A stretch of DNA of 64,000 nt from Fusicatenibacter saccharivorans (GCF_027667425.1 NZ_JAQEGR010000009.1:1-64000); one strand, 5' to 3'; counted from the first letter of the stretch, positions 24,583 through 33,798 are shown. Numbers and translations are program-made. Notes: generated from the letters alone by a model not told the origin.

Positions 24583-25347
24583 ATGAATGAGGAAGAAGTG
24601 CTGGTCGGACGGATTCAGGATCTGGCAGAGCAGTGTTATCACAGGGATGTTCCGTCACACACGGAGTTTCTGACGCTGGCGGAGCAGGATCTGTTCTACC
24701 GTACGGTAAATAAAATCCCGGGCGTGCGTTACGTGCTGTCCGGCGAATACGAGGCGGCAGAGCGGAAAGCGGCGCTGTTTCTGCCATCCTATGCAGAGGA
24801 CGGTGATGCGTCGATGCTTCCGATCGCAGTCGTGCGCATCAGCCCGCTGAATGAAAAATTTGCGGATGCGCTGTCACACCGTGATTTCTTAGGATCACTG
24901 ATGAATCTCGGCGTGGAGCGGTATAAGCTGGGAGACATTCTGATCGATGGAAACCAGGCGTATCTGATCTGTATGGCGGATATGGCGGACTACATCTGTG
25001 CGGAGCTGAAAAAAGTGCGCCATACGAGCGTGTACTGTGAAGTCGAGGCGGGACTGCCGGAGGAGCTGACGGAGCCGAAAACCGAGCGGAAAGAAGGCTC
25101 CGTCGCTTCCGTGCGGCTCGATGCGGTGCTGTCGCTGGCGTTCAGCAGTTCGCGGAGCAAAATGGTGCCGCTGATCGAGGGCGGCCAGGTGTTTATCAAC
25201 GGAAAGCTGGTGACGTCGCCGAGCGCGTCATTAAAAGAGGACGATCTCGTGACCGTGCGCCATATGGGAAAATTCCGCTATGTTGGCGTGCAGAATCAGA
25301 CGAAAAAGGGAAGGCTGTACGTGGCTGTTGAACGATTTGTCTCATAA
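24583..25347 (+). CDS. ylmH: YlmH-type S4-domain RNA-binding protein
   Basis: 254 residues. An N-terminal YlmH domain precedes a C-terminal S4 domain (about 175-235, VRLDAVLSLAFSSSRSKMVP ... GGQVFINGKLV). YlmH of B. subtilis binds stalled 50S subunits carrying peptidyl-tRNA and acts in ribosome-associated quality control. AAAGGGGG precedes the ATG at 24583; the frame is open from 24520 but those codons lack a site. It lies 66 bases after tex, not in the division cluster where B. subtilis has it. Confidence 0.88.
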   Translation: MNEEEVLVGRIQDLAEQCYHRDVPSHTEFLTLAEQDLFYRTVNKIPGVRYVLSGEYEAAERKAALFLPSYAEDGDASMLPIAVVRISPLNEKFADALSHRDFLGSLMNLGVERYKLGDILIDGNQAYLICMADMADYICAELKKVRHTSVYCEVEAGLPEELTEPKTERKEGSVASVRLDAVLSLAFSSSRSKMVPLIEGGQVFINGKLVTSPSASLKEDDLVTVRHMGKFRYVGVQNQTKKGRLYVAVERFVS

Positions 25348-25381
25348 TAGATATTTTGAGGGATTTTACAGGAAAAGACCA

Positions 25382-25411
25382 TTGACAGTGTTTGTAAAAA
25401 GACGGTATTAT
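25382..25411 (+). promoter_or_regulatory. trpS promoter and leader
   Basis: TTGACA (25382-25387), 18 bases, TATTAT (25406-25411). The roughly 95-base leader can pair GTCCGC (25428-25433) with GCGGAC (25470-25475). It lacks T-box landmarks and a terminator, so no tRNA-responsive switch is evident. Confidence 0.6.
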
Positions 25412-25511
25412 AGAGGGTATGTAGAAGGTCCGCAGTTATGAGAATTTTCATGAAATTTTTCATACAGAAGCGGACTGCGAAGATTACGTATCAGGAAGGC
25501 AGGAAGAAAAA

Positions 25512-26597
25512 ATGGGAAAAATTATACTGACCGGCGACCGACCGACCGGCAAGCTGCATGTAGGACATTACGTTGGTTCACTGCGCCGCCGCGTGGAGCT
25601 GCAGAACTCCGGTGAATTCGATAAAATTTACATCATGATTGCAGACGCACAGGCGCTGACCGACAATGCGGACAACCCGGAGAAGGTGCGCCAGAACATT
25701 CTGGAGGTAGCACTGGATTACCTTTCCTGCGGACTTGATCCGGAAAAGAGCACCATCTTTATCCAGTCTCAGATTCCGGAACTGTGTGAGCTTTCTTTCT
25801 ATTATATGAATCTCGTTACGGTTTCCAGACTGCAGAGAAACCCAACCGTAAAATCGGAGATCCAGATGAGAAACTTTGAGGCGAGCATCCCGGTTGGATT
25901 CTTCACCTACCCGATCAGCCAGGCAGCCGATATCACTGCATTCAAGGCAACGACCGTTCCGGTTGGAGAGGATCAGATGCCGATGATCGAGCAGACACAG
26001 GAGATCGTCCACAAATTCAATACGGTTTATGGCGAGGCACTTGTGCAGCCGAAGATTATGCTGCCGGAGAATGATTCCTGCAGACGTCTGCCGGGTATCG
26101 ACGGAAAAGCGAAGATGAGTAAATCGCTCGGAAACTGCATTTACCTGTCCGAGGAGCCGGATGAGATCAAGAAAAAAGTCATGAGCATGTACACCGACCC
26201 GGATCACATCAAGATCACCGACCCGGGCAAGATCGAGGGAAATACCGTATTTACTTATCTCGATGCATTCTGCCAGCCGGAGCACTTCGAGCGCTATCTG
26301 CCGGATTACGCAAATCTCGACGAGCTGAAAGCACATTACCAGAGAGGCGGCCTTGGCGATGTCAAAGTGAAGAAGTTCCTGAACAATGTACTGCAGGAGA
26401 CCCTAGAGCCGATCCGTAACCGCAGAAAAGAGCTGGAAAAAGACATTCCGGCGATCTACGAGATGCTGAAAAAAGGCAGCGAAGAGGCAGAAAAAGTTGC
26501 CGCTCAGACACTGGCGGATGTCAAAGCAGCCATGAAAATCAACTATTTTGATGATCTGGACCTGATCCGTTCCCAGGCAGAGCGTTACGGCAAATAA
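25512..26597 (+). CDS. trpS: Tryptophanyl-tRNA synthetase
   Basis: Class I synthetase that charges tRNA-Trp, 361 residues. The HIGH-type motif is GKLHVGHYVG (HVGH at residues 16-19), and KMSKS is at residues 201-205. The insertion between them and the C-terminal helices fit the longer TrpS subtype found in Clostridia (about 340-360 residues). Good Shine-Dalgarno AGGAAGGCAGGAAG before the ATG. Monocistronic: a promoter precedes and a terminator follows. Confidence 0.96.
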   Translation: MGKIILTGDRPTGKLHVGHYVGSLRRRVELQNSGEFDKIYIMIADAQALTDNADNPEKVRQNILEVALDYLSCGLDPEKSTIFIQSQIPELCELSFYYMNLVTVSRLQRNPTVKSEIQMRNFEASIPVGFFTYPISQAADITAFKATTVPVGEDQMPMIEQTQEIVHKFNTVYGEALVQPKIMLPENDSCRRLPGIDGKAKMSKSLGNCIYLSEEPDEIKKKVMSMYTDPDHIKITDPGKIEGNTVFTYLDAFCQPEHFERYLPDYANLDELKAHYQRGGLGDVKVKKFLNNVLQETLEPIRNRRKELEKDIPAIYEMLKKGSEEAEKVAAQTLADVKAAMKINYFDDLDLIRSQAERYGK

Positions 26598-26616
26598 TTA
26601 CCAATAGAAGATAAAT

Positions 26617-26648
26617 GGAAAAAGCGGACATTATGGTTCCGCTTTTTC
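26617..26648 (+). terminator. Terminator of trpS
   Basis: GAAAAAGCGGA (26618-26628) pairs with TCCGCTTTTTC (26638-26648). Confidence 0.88.
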
Positions 26649-26699
26649 TGTTGCAGGGCGGACGAGGGTTCGGATTCCTGCGGTCAGAGAGGATAGCAT

Positions 26700-27395
26700 A
26701 TGGTCATACATGGATTTCAAAAGCTGACGCTGCTGGATTACCCGGGCAAGGTGGCGTGCACATTGTTTTCGGGCGGATGTAATTTCCGCTGCCCGTTCTG
26801 CCAGAACGGAAATCTCGTGCAGCATCCCGAATGGGAGCCGGTGATTCCGGAGGAGGAGATTTTTGCAGTGCTCGAAAAGCGGCGCGGCGTGCTGGACGGC
26901 GTCTGCGTGACGGGCGGTGAGCCGACGCTGGATCCGGATCTGGAGCGGTTCGTGACGAAAATTAAGGAACTGGGATATCTTGTGAAGCTCGATACGAATG
27001 GATACCGGCCGGAGATTTTGAAAAAGCTGGTGGAAGAGAAGAAAATCGATTACGTCGCCATGGACATCAAAAACGCGCCGTCCCGGTACGGCGAGACGGC
27101 GGGCGTGAAAAAGATCGATGTGATGCGGATCAATGAGTCGGTCGAGTTTTTAAAGAGCGGCGTGGTGGACTATGAGTTCCGGACAACGCTCTGCAAAGAG
27201 CTGCATGGAAGGGAAGAGATCGAAGCGATCGGAAAGTGGCTTTCCGGGGCAAAACGGTACTTCCTGCAGAATTACCGGGAATCGGATTATGTGATTGATC
27301 CGAGGTTCTCGGGGTATGCGAGGGAGCAGCTCGAGCGGTTCTGCGAGATCCTGCGCGGAAAGATTGAGACGGTGGAGATCCGCGGCGTGGATTAA
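26700..27395 (+). CDS. Anaerobic ribonucleotide reductase activating protein (NrdG2-type radical SAM)
   Basis: 231 residues. The radical SAM cluster motif CNFRCPFC has cysteines at 27, 31 and 34, preceded by LTLLDYPGKVACTLFSGG, the signature of the NrdG2-like group of glycyl-radical activases. TGGEPTLDPDL supplies the SAM-binding GGEP motif. These enzymes generate the glycyl radical of the anaerobic class III reductase. No nrdD lies nearby. AGAGGAT stands before the ATG. The exact partner cannot be told from sequence alone; another glycyl-radical enzyme is possible. Confidence 0.85.
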   Translation: MVIHGFQKLTLLDYPGKVACTLFSGGCNFRCPFCQNGNLVQHPEWEPVIPEEEIFAVLEKRRGVLDGVCVTGGEPTLDPDLERFVTKIKELGYLVKLDTNGYRPEILKKLVEEKKIDYVAMDIKNAPSRYGETAGVKKIDVMRINESVEFLKSGVVDYEFRTTLCKELHGREEIEAIGKWLSGAKRYFLQNYRESDYVIDPRFSGYAREQLERFCEILRGKIETVEIRGVD

Positions 27396-27403
27396 AAAAC
27401 GCT

Positions 27404-28585
27404 TTAAAGCGTGCGGTACCAGTAGCCGAAGCGGGCATCGGGCGCGAGCTCGGAGGGGCGCATCGCCTGCTTGAAGTGGAAAAAGCCAAAGAGGCTTGCC
27501 ATGAACTGCTCATTCGGCGTGTAGACGCCGGGGACACCGAAATACCAGAGTTCCTGCTGGTCGCGGTTCCGGGCGAGGAGCAGATGGCGATAGGACGAGG
27601 AGCCATGGAGGACGAAGCGGTTCGCATCCACCGAAAGACCGGCGGCGCGGAGCTGTGGAAGATCGTCGAGTGAGAGGCGCAGGCAGTCGGTCAGATCATC
27701 ATCTGGGAACGGGTGGAACTCCGGGAACTGGTCCTGAAGCTGGAGATAGAGAGCAGCGCGGGACGGCGGCACGGCTGCTGCGGCGGGAAAATCGGCGGAA
27801 GTCATATGTAGCGGCTGGGCGGCAGAATCCGGGATGGGCTGCGGCGGTTCCGGGTTGGCAGAGGGATAGCTTTCTGCGGTTTTCACAGATTCCGCGGATG
27901 CGGGATGGAGAGTGTTGGCGGATGATTGCGTGATCCTGTCTGCAGGAACGGTGTTTACCGTGTCAGTTGATGTGGATTCTGTGGAGACGGTGGATTCCGG
28001 GTTGGAATTTTGTGGATAAAGTTCGGAATTGCTGCTGAATTCTGTGGAAAGTTCATCGAACTGTGCTTTTGAAGCGTCTGATGATGGCAGGGACTGCGCA
28101 GGTACGGCGGGATCCAGAGGTTCGGGTGTTTCGGCAGTTTTCTCTTCGGTCGGTCTGGTACCATTGTCTGCGGATGTTTTGGGCTCCTGCGGGAGCGTGG
28201 GAGCGAAAAACTCCGGCTGAATCGGAAGATCGTCCCACTGGGTGGCGATGACGCCGGTCTGGCGGCAGAGCAGGATCAGACCGCCAAGCTCGTCGAGCGT
28301 GACATCCGTCTGCCCAATGGCATCGGAGTGCGTGAAGAGTTTTCCACTCGTAGAAGAGCGCCCCGCAAGGAGATTTCCGAGCGGAATGCCGTACATCCGC
28401 CCTGACCGGCGGATAAATCCGTAGACCGTGACCGAGGTCTCCGGCGGAAGCGACGGCGATTTGATCTGGAAGTCCATGCGGCAGAAGCCGTTCTGCGACT
28501 CCACGCGGACAAAGCCGCAGCATCCGCCCTTGCGGTTGTTCGGGTATTCGTATAGATAGGCAATGAAACGCCGGTAATCAGACAT
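27404..28585 (-). CDS. Hypothetical protein with long disordered middle region
   Basis: 393 residues from the ATG with AGGAGG at ideal spacing (complement 28583-28585); the frame extends to 28708 without a site. Residues 1-135 form an N-terminal domain (MSDYRRFIAYLYEYPNNRKG start, GFIRRSGRMYGIPLGNLLAG). Residues about 150-290 are Ser/Thr/Pro/Glu-rich and likely disordered. The C-terminal 100 residues (LLLARNRDQQELWYFGVPGV, FFHFKQAMRPSEL) form a second conserved domain, which recalls uncharacterised Lachnospiraceae proteins. No signal peptide in this start. Function unknown. Convergent with the activase, 8 bases between stops. Confidence 0.75.
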   Translation of the reverse strand: MSDYRRFIAYLYEYPNNRKGGCCGFVRVESQNGFCRMDFQIKSPSLPPETSVTVYGFIRRSGRMYGIPLGNLLAGRSSTSGKLFTHSDAIGQTDVTLDELGGLILLCRQTGVIATQWDDLPIQPEFFAPTLPQEPKTSADNGTRPTEEKTAETPEPLDPAVPAQSLPSSDASKAQFDELSTEFSSNSELYPQNSNPESTVSTESTSTDTVNTVPADRITQSSANTLHPASAESVKTAESYPSANPEPPQPIPDSAAQPLHMTSADFPAAAAVPPSRAALYLQLQDQFPEFHPFPDDDLTDCLRLSLDDLPQLRAAGLSVDANRFVLHGSSSYRHLLLARNRDQQELWYFGVPGVYTPNEQFMASLFGFFHFKQAMRPSELAPDARFGYWYRTL

Positions 28586-28692
28586 AAAAACCTCCTGCAT
28601 AGAAGTAAAAAGAGTAGAAAAAGATACTGCGCTACAGTTCACGATATGCGGGAAGGACAGAAAATATACGCAGAGAAGAAAGGAAGTGCACA

Positions 28693-29241
28693 ATGGAAGA
28701 AGAAACAAAGCTGGAAACGCCGGAGGAAAAAGCGCACCGGAAAGAACGGGAACGCTTCATGCGCCAGGCGATTACGCAGGCGAAGAAAGCGGAAAAGCTG
28801 ATGGAAGTGCCGATCGGCTGTGTGATTGTGTACGAGGGAAAGGTGATTGCGCGGGGCTATAACCGCAGAAATACGGATAAAAACACGCTGTCCCACGCGG
28901 AACTGAATGCGATCCGGAAAGCAAGCAAAAAGCTCGGCGACTGGCGGCTGGAGGGCTGTACGTTGTATGTCACCCTGGAACCGTGCCAGATGTGCGCCGG
29001 TGCGATCGTACAGGCGAGAGTCAGCGAAGTCGTCATCGGCAGCATGAACCCGAAGGCGGGCTGCGCGGGATCGATCTTAAATATGCTGGAAATGCACGAG
29101 TTTAACCATCAGGTGAAGGTCGAGCGCGGCGTGCTGAAAGAAGAGTGCTCGGAGATGCTGAGTGCGTTTTTCCGGAGACTGCGGGTGGTGAAAAAGAAGA
29201 AAAAAGAAGAGAGGAAGAGGGTGGAAGAAGGGAAAGAATAA
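28693..29241 (+). CDS. tadA: tRNA-specific adenosine deaminase
   Basis: TadA converts A34 of tRNA-Arg(ACG) to inosine. 182 residues. Zinc ligands and catalytic glutamate: HAE at residues 68-70 and PCQMC with cysteines 98 and 101. There is a basic N-terminal extension of about 20 residues, and the C-terminus is Lys/Glu-rich (KKKKEERKRVEEGKE). AAGAAAGGAAG precedes the ATG. Divergent from the hypothetical gene on the minus strand over a 107-base region that probably holds both promoters. Confidence 0.94.
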   Translation: MEEETKLETPEEKAHRKERERFMRQAITQAKKAEKLMEVPIGCVIVYEGKVIARGYNRRNTDKNTLSHAELNAIRKASKKLGDWRLEGCTLYVTLEPCQMCAGAIVQARVSEVVIGSMNPKAGCAGSILNMLEMHEFNHQVKVERGVLKEECSEMLSAFFRRLRVVKKKKKEERKRVEEGKE

Positions 29242-29248
29242 AAGAAGA

Positions 29249-29275
29249 GGCAGCATCGGGATGGGATGCTGCCTG
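29249..29275 (+). terminator. Hairpin after tadA
   Basis: GGCAGCATC pairs with GATGCTGCC around a short loop. There is no T-run, so it is a weak terminator at best. Confidence 0.5.
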
Positions 29276-29368
29276 AGGAAGATTATTTGTTTGAGTAAGT
29301 TGCACTTTCGAATATTTCCGTAAAAAATACAATCCCCGTATTTCCATCGGAAACCAATGAAAAAATCA

Positions 29369-29397
29369 TTGACGAATCGTAGAAAAAGCACTATAAT
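29369..29397 (+). promoter_or_regulatory. tRNA-Ser promoter
   Basis: TTGACG (29369-29374), 17 bases, TATAAT (29392-29397), 24 bases before the tRNA. Confidence 0.8.
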
Positions 29398-29420
29398 ATA
29401 TGATGTATTTGACAAAATAC

Positions 29421-29506
29421 GGAGAAGTACCCAAGAGGCTGAAGGGTCTGGCTTCGAACACCAGTAGGTCGGAAACGGCGCAAGGGTTCAAATCCCTTCT
29501 TCTCCG
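29421..29506 (+). tRNA. tRNA-Ser (CGA)
   Basis: The acceptor stem GGAGAAG/CTTCTCC encloses a D-arm closed by CCC/GGG, an anticodon loop TTCGAAC (anticodon CGA, reads UCG), a long variable arm typical of type II tRNAs, and a T-arm with GGTTCAAATCC. The discriminator is G29506, as in tRNA-Ser. CCA is not encoded. The last anticodon-stem pair is C-A, which is tolerated. Confidence 0.93.
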
Positions 29507-29512
29507 CTATGC

Positions 29513-29562
29513 AAAAAAGAGACAGCAAAAAGATTGAAAAATCGAAAAAGCTGTCTCTTTTT
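29513..29562 (+). terminator. Terminator of tRNA-Ser
   Basis: AAAAAAGAGACAGC pairs with GCTGTCTCTTTTT around an A-rich loop. Confidence 0.85.
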
Positions 29563-29678
29563 CTGTGAGAAATTATGAAATAGATGCAAAACAAAAGAAA
29601 CAAAGACAGAAAAAACATCGCCAGTTCACGAAAAGGGACCGATGCACAACAAAGCAAAATAAAAAGGAGAGACAATAC

Positions 29679-31112
29679 ATGGCGCAGTTACCACAGGAAT
29701 TTCTGACCCGCATGCAGGACATGCTGGGCGATGAATTTGATGCATTTTTAACTTCCTACGACGCACCCCGCACAGCCGGGCTGCGTGTAAATACAAAAAA
29801 ATGCCGGACCGAAGATTTCCCACCGCTTGTTCCGGGAATGTGGAAGAAAATTCCGTGGATTCCAAACGGCTATTTCGTGCCGGACGGCATGCGCATGGGC
29901 CAGTCTCCGCTGTATGCGGCAGGCGTCTTCTATCTGCAGGAGCCAAGCGCCATGACCCCGGCGTCCCGCCTCCCGATCGAACCGGGTGAGCGTGTGCTCG
30001 ATCTCTGCGCCGCACCGGGCGGCAAAGCGACGGAGCTGAATGCGCGCCTGAAAGGAACCGGCCTTCTCGTCGCCAATGACATCAGCAACGCCCGCGCCAA
30101 AGCACTGCTGCGCAATCTGGAGCTGTTCGGAAGTGAAAACGTGCTTGTCACCAATGAGACACCGGCAGGCCTTGCAGACGTCTTCCCGGGCTTCTTCGAT
30201 AAAATCCTCGTGGATGCACCGTGCTCCGGCGAGGGCATGTTCCGGAAAGATGAGGCAGTCATCGGCACCTGGACCCCGGAGCGGCCGGATTTCTTTGCGG
30301 ATCTGCAGCGAGAGATCACCTCGAATGCTGTCAAAATGCTGCGTCCGGGCGGCCTCATGATGTATTCGACGTGTACCTTCGCCCCGCAGGAGGACGAGGG
30401 AACCGTTTCTTTTCTTCTGGAAAACTTCCCGGAAATGGAACTGATCGAGATGGAAGGCTACGAAGGTTTTTCAAAAGGCAATCCAGTCTGGGGAAACGGC
30501 GATCCGGAGATCGAAAAGACCGTGCGCATCTGGCCGCATAAAATGAACGGCGAGGGCCATTACCTTGCCCTGTTCCGCAAAAAAGGCGAAGCCATTCCTT
30601 ATGAGACAGAAGAAAAACCGATCGAAAAGAAAAACAAAAAACAGAAAAACCGGAAAAAAGACCGCGGAACGGAAGCACCGGGTCCGTCGAAAGCAGAAAA
30701 ACAGATCCTTTCCGATTTCCTGTCCCGGATGACAGCACCGATCCCGGTGGAGGAACTGGAAGTCCGCGCCGGAAAAGTATACCATTCCCCGTCCCTGCCG
30801 GATGGCGTGCGGAATCTTCATTTCCTGCGGAACGGTCTGTATCTCGGTGAACTGAAAAAAGACCGTTTCGAGCCGTCACAGCCGTTTGCCGTGACACTCT
30901 CCGCGGACAAGTTCAAAGATTACATGAATTTAAAGGCAGATGACGAGCGTACCGAAAAATATCTCCACGGTGAGACAATTTCCGTAGAGCCGGGAGAGAC
31001 CGCATCGCCGTCGGGCTGGAAGCTGGTCTGCGTCGATGGATTCGGCCTTGGATGGGGCAAACTGGTCAATGGGACCTTGAAAAATAAGTACCCTGTTGGA
31101 TGGAGAAAGTAG
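29679..31112 (+). CDS. rRNA (cytosine-C5-)-methyltransferase, RsmF/NOL1 type
   Basis: 477 residues. NOL1/NOP2/Sun family Rossmann domain: SAM motif LDLCAAPGGKATEL, DNEA-type VANDISNARAKAL, catalytic PCSGEGMFRK (Cys182) and second STCTFAPQE (Cys232), the two-cysteine signature of m5C RNA methyltransferases. A Lys-rich linker (about 310-335) leads to a C-terminal RNA-binding domain ending WGKLVNGTLKNKYPVGWRK, as in RsmF/YebU relatives. The start at 29679 has AAAAGGAGAG. Likely target is 16S or 23S rRNA; which base is unknown. Confidence 0.9.
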   Translation: MAQLPQEFLTRMQDMLGDEFDAFLTSYDAPRTAGLRVNTKKCRTEDFPPLVPGMWKKIPWIPNGYFVPDGMRMGQSPLYAAGVFYLQEPSAMTPASRLPIEPGERVLDLCAAPGGKATELNARLKGTGLLVANDISNARAKALLRNLELFGSENVLVTNETPAGLADVFPGFFDKILVDAPCSGEGMFRKDEAVIGTWTPERPDFFADLQREITSNAVKMLRPGGLMMYSTCTFAPQEDEGTVSFLLENFPEMELIEMEGYEGFSKGNPVWGNGDPEIEKTVRIWPHKMNGEGHYLALFRKKGEAIPYETEEKPIEKKNKKQKNRKKDRGTEAPGPSKAEKQILSDFLSRMTAPIPVEELEVRAGKVYHSPSLPDGVRNLHFLRNGLYLGELKKDRFEPSQPFAVTLSADKFKDYMNLKADDERTEKYLHGETISVEPGETASPSGWKLVCVDGFGLGWGKLVNGTLKNKYPVGWRK

Positions 31113-31206
31113 AAAAATCATGTCAGTGTTTGCAGGAAAAATGTCGAAATATTACAAAGTTATTAACAGAAATTAAAAAAGACTTTCATTTCAGACATAC
31201 TTGTGT

Positions 31207-31212
31207 TATAAT
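31207..31212 (+). promoter_or_regulatory. Extended -10 promoter of 3D-domain gene
   Basis: TGT-TATAAT gives an extended -10 (TATAAT 31207-31212); the -35 region TTTCAT (31184-31189) is weak. Leader about 85 bases. Confidence 0.55.
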
Positions 31213-31302
31213 GGCAAAGTACGGCGGGAAAAAAGACCCATTTTCCGCAGTAACTGGGAGTGACAATCAGCAACAGAACGTAATAAGTATGAGGTGTACG
31301 AC

Positions 31303-32586
31303 ATGAAAAAAAAGAAATTATTCAGCCTGGTTTTGGCCACAGTGCTTACGGCAGCAACCGTTCTGCCATGCTATGGTGCCAGTACAAAGGAGAAAATTTC
31401 AAATGCTCAGGCAGAACAGGCTGCCGCACAGTCTCAGCTTGACAGCATACAGAGCAGGATTGACGAACTCAATTCCAAAAAGGGACAATCAGAAGAATAT
31501 CTTTCCGAACTGAACCAGCAGCTGGACGATCTGCAGAACCGTCTGCAGGAGCTTCAGGATCAGTATGATGCGAAGCAGAACGAACTGGTACAGATTCAGG
31601 CAGATCTGGAAGATGCAAAAGCAAAAGAAGAAGAGCAGTACGAGGCGATGAAGCTCCGTATCCAGTATATGTATGAAAATTCTTCCGGAAACGGATACAT
31701 GGCAATGCTCTTTTCTTCCAAAAGCATTTCAGAGCTGATCAGCCGGGCAGAATACATACAGAAAATTTCCGATTTCGACCGCGATCTTATGCAGGAGTAT
31801 GAGGACACGGTAGACCAGGTAAAAGAAAAAGAAACACAGGTGCAGGAAGAGCAGGCAGCGATCGTAGAACTGCAGCAGCAGAGCAGCGATCAGCAGGAAG
31901 CCATTCAGGAGCTGTACGCAGCAGCTTATCAGGAACTCCGTACCTACTCCGCAGAGCTGGACGATGCAAAATCCAGCGAGAGTGCACTGGTAGATGAAAT
32001 CAACAGCAAAGCAGATGCAATCAACGACCTGATCCGTCAGGCGAAAGAAGAGGAGATTGCAGCGCAGAAGAAAGCAGAAGAGGAAGCCGCCGCACAGCAG
32101 GCTGCCGCAGAAGCTGAGGCAGAGGCCGCCAGAAAACAGGCAGCCGAGGCCGCAAGAGTCGCAGCCGCAGAAGCAGCAAATGCCGCAGCGAAAGCAGATA
32201 CCGATACAAGCAGCAGCTCCGGAAGCAGTTCTTCGGACAGCAGCGCATCCTCCACGACAACGGGGAGTCCATCCGCGTCAGATACTTCCAGCAGCTCCTC
32301 CAGCGGAACATACCTTGGAAGATTTAAACTGACAGGCTATTGCTCCTGTTCCATCTGTACCGGACAGTGGTCCGGCGGATCCACCGCGAGCGGAACCACA
32401 CCGACCGCCGGCAGAACGATCGCCATGGGCGGTGTACCATTTGGCACAAAACTGATGATCAACGGCCAGGTTTACACGGTAGAAGACCGCGGAACCGCTT
32501 ACGGCCACGTAGACATCTTCTGCAGCAGCCATTCCGAGGCGCTGAGCTTCGGCGTGCAGTATGCAGATGTATATCAGCTGAGCTGA
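31303..32586 (+). CDS. Secreted coiled-coil protein with 3D domain
   Basis: 427 residues. Signal peptide at 1-27 (KLFSLVLATVLTAATVLPCYGAS), then a long coiled-coil region to about residue 255 resembling PcsB/CwlO N-termini (SQLDSIQSRIDELNSKKGQS), an Ala/Glu-rich helix, a Ser-rich linker (about 285-325), and a C-terminal 3D domain (about 335-427) with the three conserved aspartates including VEDRGTAYGHVDIFC. 3D domains are murein hydrolase-like folds found in resuscitation factors and MltA-like lytic enzymes. It likely acts in the cell wall and may be activated by FtsEX-like partners, by analogy. The ATG at 31303 has GAGGTG at 8 bases. Confidence 0.88.
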   Translation: MKKKKLFSLVLATVLTAATVLPCYGASTKEKISNAQAEQAAAQSQLDSIQSRIDELNSKKGQSEEYLSELNQQLDDLQNRLQELQDQYDAKQNELVQIQADLEDAKAKEEEQYEAMKLRIQYMYENSSGNGYMAMLFSSKSISELISRAEYIQKISDFDRDLMQEYEDTVDQVKEKETQVQEEQAAIVELQQQSSDQQEAIQELYAAAYQELRTYSAELDDAKSSESALVDEINSKADAINDLIRQAKEEEIAAQKKAEEEAAAQQAAAEAEAEAARKQAAEAARVAAAEAANAAAKADTDTSSSSGSSSSDSSASSTTTGSPSASDTSSSSSSGTYLGRFKLTGYCSCSICTGQWSGGSTASGTTPTAGRTIAMGGVPFGTKLMINGQVYTVEDRGTAYGHVDIFCSSHSEALSFGVQYADVYQLS

Positions 32587-32597
32587 GAAACAAAGAT

Positions 32598-32640
32598 AAG
32601 AGATATGCCGGAACAGAACTTCCGGCATATCTCTTTTTTT
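32598..32640 (+). terminator. Terminator of 3D-domain gene
   Basis: AAGAGATATGCCGGAA pairs with TTCCGGCATATCTCTT, followed by more T. Confidence 0.93.
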
Positions 32641-32752
32641 GACTTTCTCAGAAACTGTCATTCTAAAAGAACACCAAAAAGGCCGCAAACCCGTGTGAAA
32701 TGTACCTTTTGAAGCAATAATAAAAAAAATTAAAAAAATTTCAAAAAAGGTG

Positions 32753-32781
32753 TTGACATTCCTATAGACATCATATATAAT
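32753..32781 (+). promoter_or_regulatory. tRNA-Pro promoter
   Basis: TTGACA (32753-32758), 17 bases, TATAAT (32776-32781): a near-consensus promoter 41 bases before the tRNA. Confidence 0.9.
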
Positions 32782-32822
32782 AGCTATTGTTGACGGACGA
32801 GAGTTCAGAAAACAAATAAAAT

Positions 32823-32896
32823 CGAAGCGTGGCTCAGTTTGGTAGAGCGCTGCGTTCGGGACGCAGAGGTCGTGGGTTCGAATCCCGTCGCTTCGA
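32823..32896 (+). tRNA. tRNA-Pro (CGG)
   Basis: 74 bases. Acceptor stem CGAAGCG/CGCTTCG, D-arm GCTC/GAGC, anticodon stem CTGCG/CGCAG with loop TTCGGGA (anticodon CGG), T-arm with GGGTTCGAATCCC, discriminator A. CCA is not encoded. Confidence 0.95.
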
Positions 32897-32904
32897 CTGG
32901 AATG

Positions 32905-32947
32905 AAAATGCCGAAAGCCTTGACAATCAAGAGCTTCGGCATTTTTT
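32905..32947 (+). terminator. Terminator of tRNA-Pro
   Basis: AAAATGCCGAA pairs with TTCGGCATTTTTT. Confidence 0.88.
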
Positions 32948-32995
32948 CGTATGTCAGAAAGAGAACAGGAAACAGTACACGAGGAGGAAATTTTT

Positions 32996-33781
32996 GTGAA
33001 AGCATTATTTTTTGATATTGATGGAACGTTACTGAGTGAGATTACAAAAGAAATTCCGCAGAGCGCGCTCGATGCATTGAAAAAGACAGCGGAAAAAGGA
33101 AATCTTACGTTTATTAATACCGGCCGCACCTGGTCGGAGCTGCCCGAGGAGCTGAAAAAGCTTCCGTTTTCCGGATTTCTGTGCGGCTGCGGGACCTATC
33201 TGCGCCGGGACGGCGAAATCCTGATGCATCAGACGATTCCGAAAAAGCGCTGTGAGGAAATCCCGGTTATTTTAAAGGAGTGCAGGATCGGCATGATTCT
33301 GGAGGGAACGGATAATGTTTATTTTTCGTCGGAGGTATCCCGTTTTCGGGAGGTCGAGCAGACCCGTGCCTATTTCGCTGCTGTCGGAATCGGACTCGCG
33401 GAGACAGCGGAGACAAAAGGAATCATTTACGATAAATTTTGTATCGTAACTGATGCACAGTCTGATATAGAACGTATGTACCGTGAATTTGAGCAGGAGT
33501 TTGATATCATGGATCGCCGCGGCGGTGTATACGAAATCGTTCCGCACGGCTGCAGCAAAGGAACAGCTGTGGACTATGCGCTGAAACAGTTTCAGCTGGA
33601 GAAAGAAGATGCATACGTATTTGGCGACAGCAGCAACGACCTTACCATGTTCCGGTGCGGCGCACACACCATTGCGCTTGGAAAACATGATGAGATTCTG
33701 GATCCGTACACAGAGTACGTAACCGATACCGTCGAGCGGGACGGCGTGGCAAAGGCGATGGAGCATTACGGATTGATCTGA
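32996..33781 (+). CDS. HAD-superfamily hydrolase (Cof type)
   Basis: 261 residues. HAD motif I FDIDGTLL (residues about 6-13), motif II INTGRTW, and motif IV GDSSNDLTMF near residue 212, with a C2-type cap between them, as in Cof/YbdK sugar phosphatases. It dephosphorylates a small phosphorylated metabolite; the substrate is not predictable. The start is the GTG at 32996, with GAGGAGGAAA before it; the frame is open to 32951. Confidence 0.88.
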   Translation: MKALFFDIDGTLLSEITKEIPQSALDALKKTAEKGNLTFINTGRTWSELPEELKKLPFSGFLCGCGTYLRRDGEILMHQTIPKKRCEEIPVILKECRIGMILEGTDNVYFSSEVSRFREVEQTRAYFAAVGIGLAETAETKGIIYDKFCIVTDAQSDIERMYREFEQEFDIMDRRGGVYEIVPHGCSKGTAVDYALKQFQLEKEDAYVFGDSSNDLTMFRCGAHTIALGKHDEILDPYTEYVTDTVERDGVAKAMEHYGLI

Positions 33782-33798
33782 CAGAAAAAAAGAAAGCG

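Noticed and set aside
25412..25511. T-box riboswitch before trpS
   Set aside because: No T-box sequence (TGG-ACC type bulge) and no terminator hairpin in the 95-base leader.
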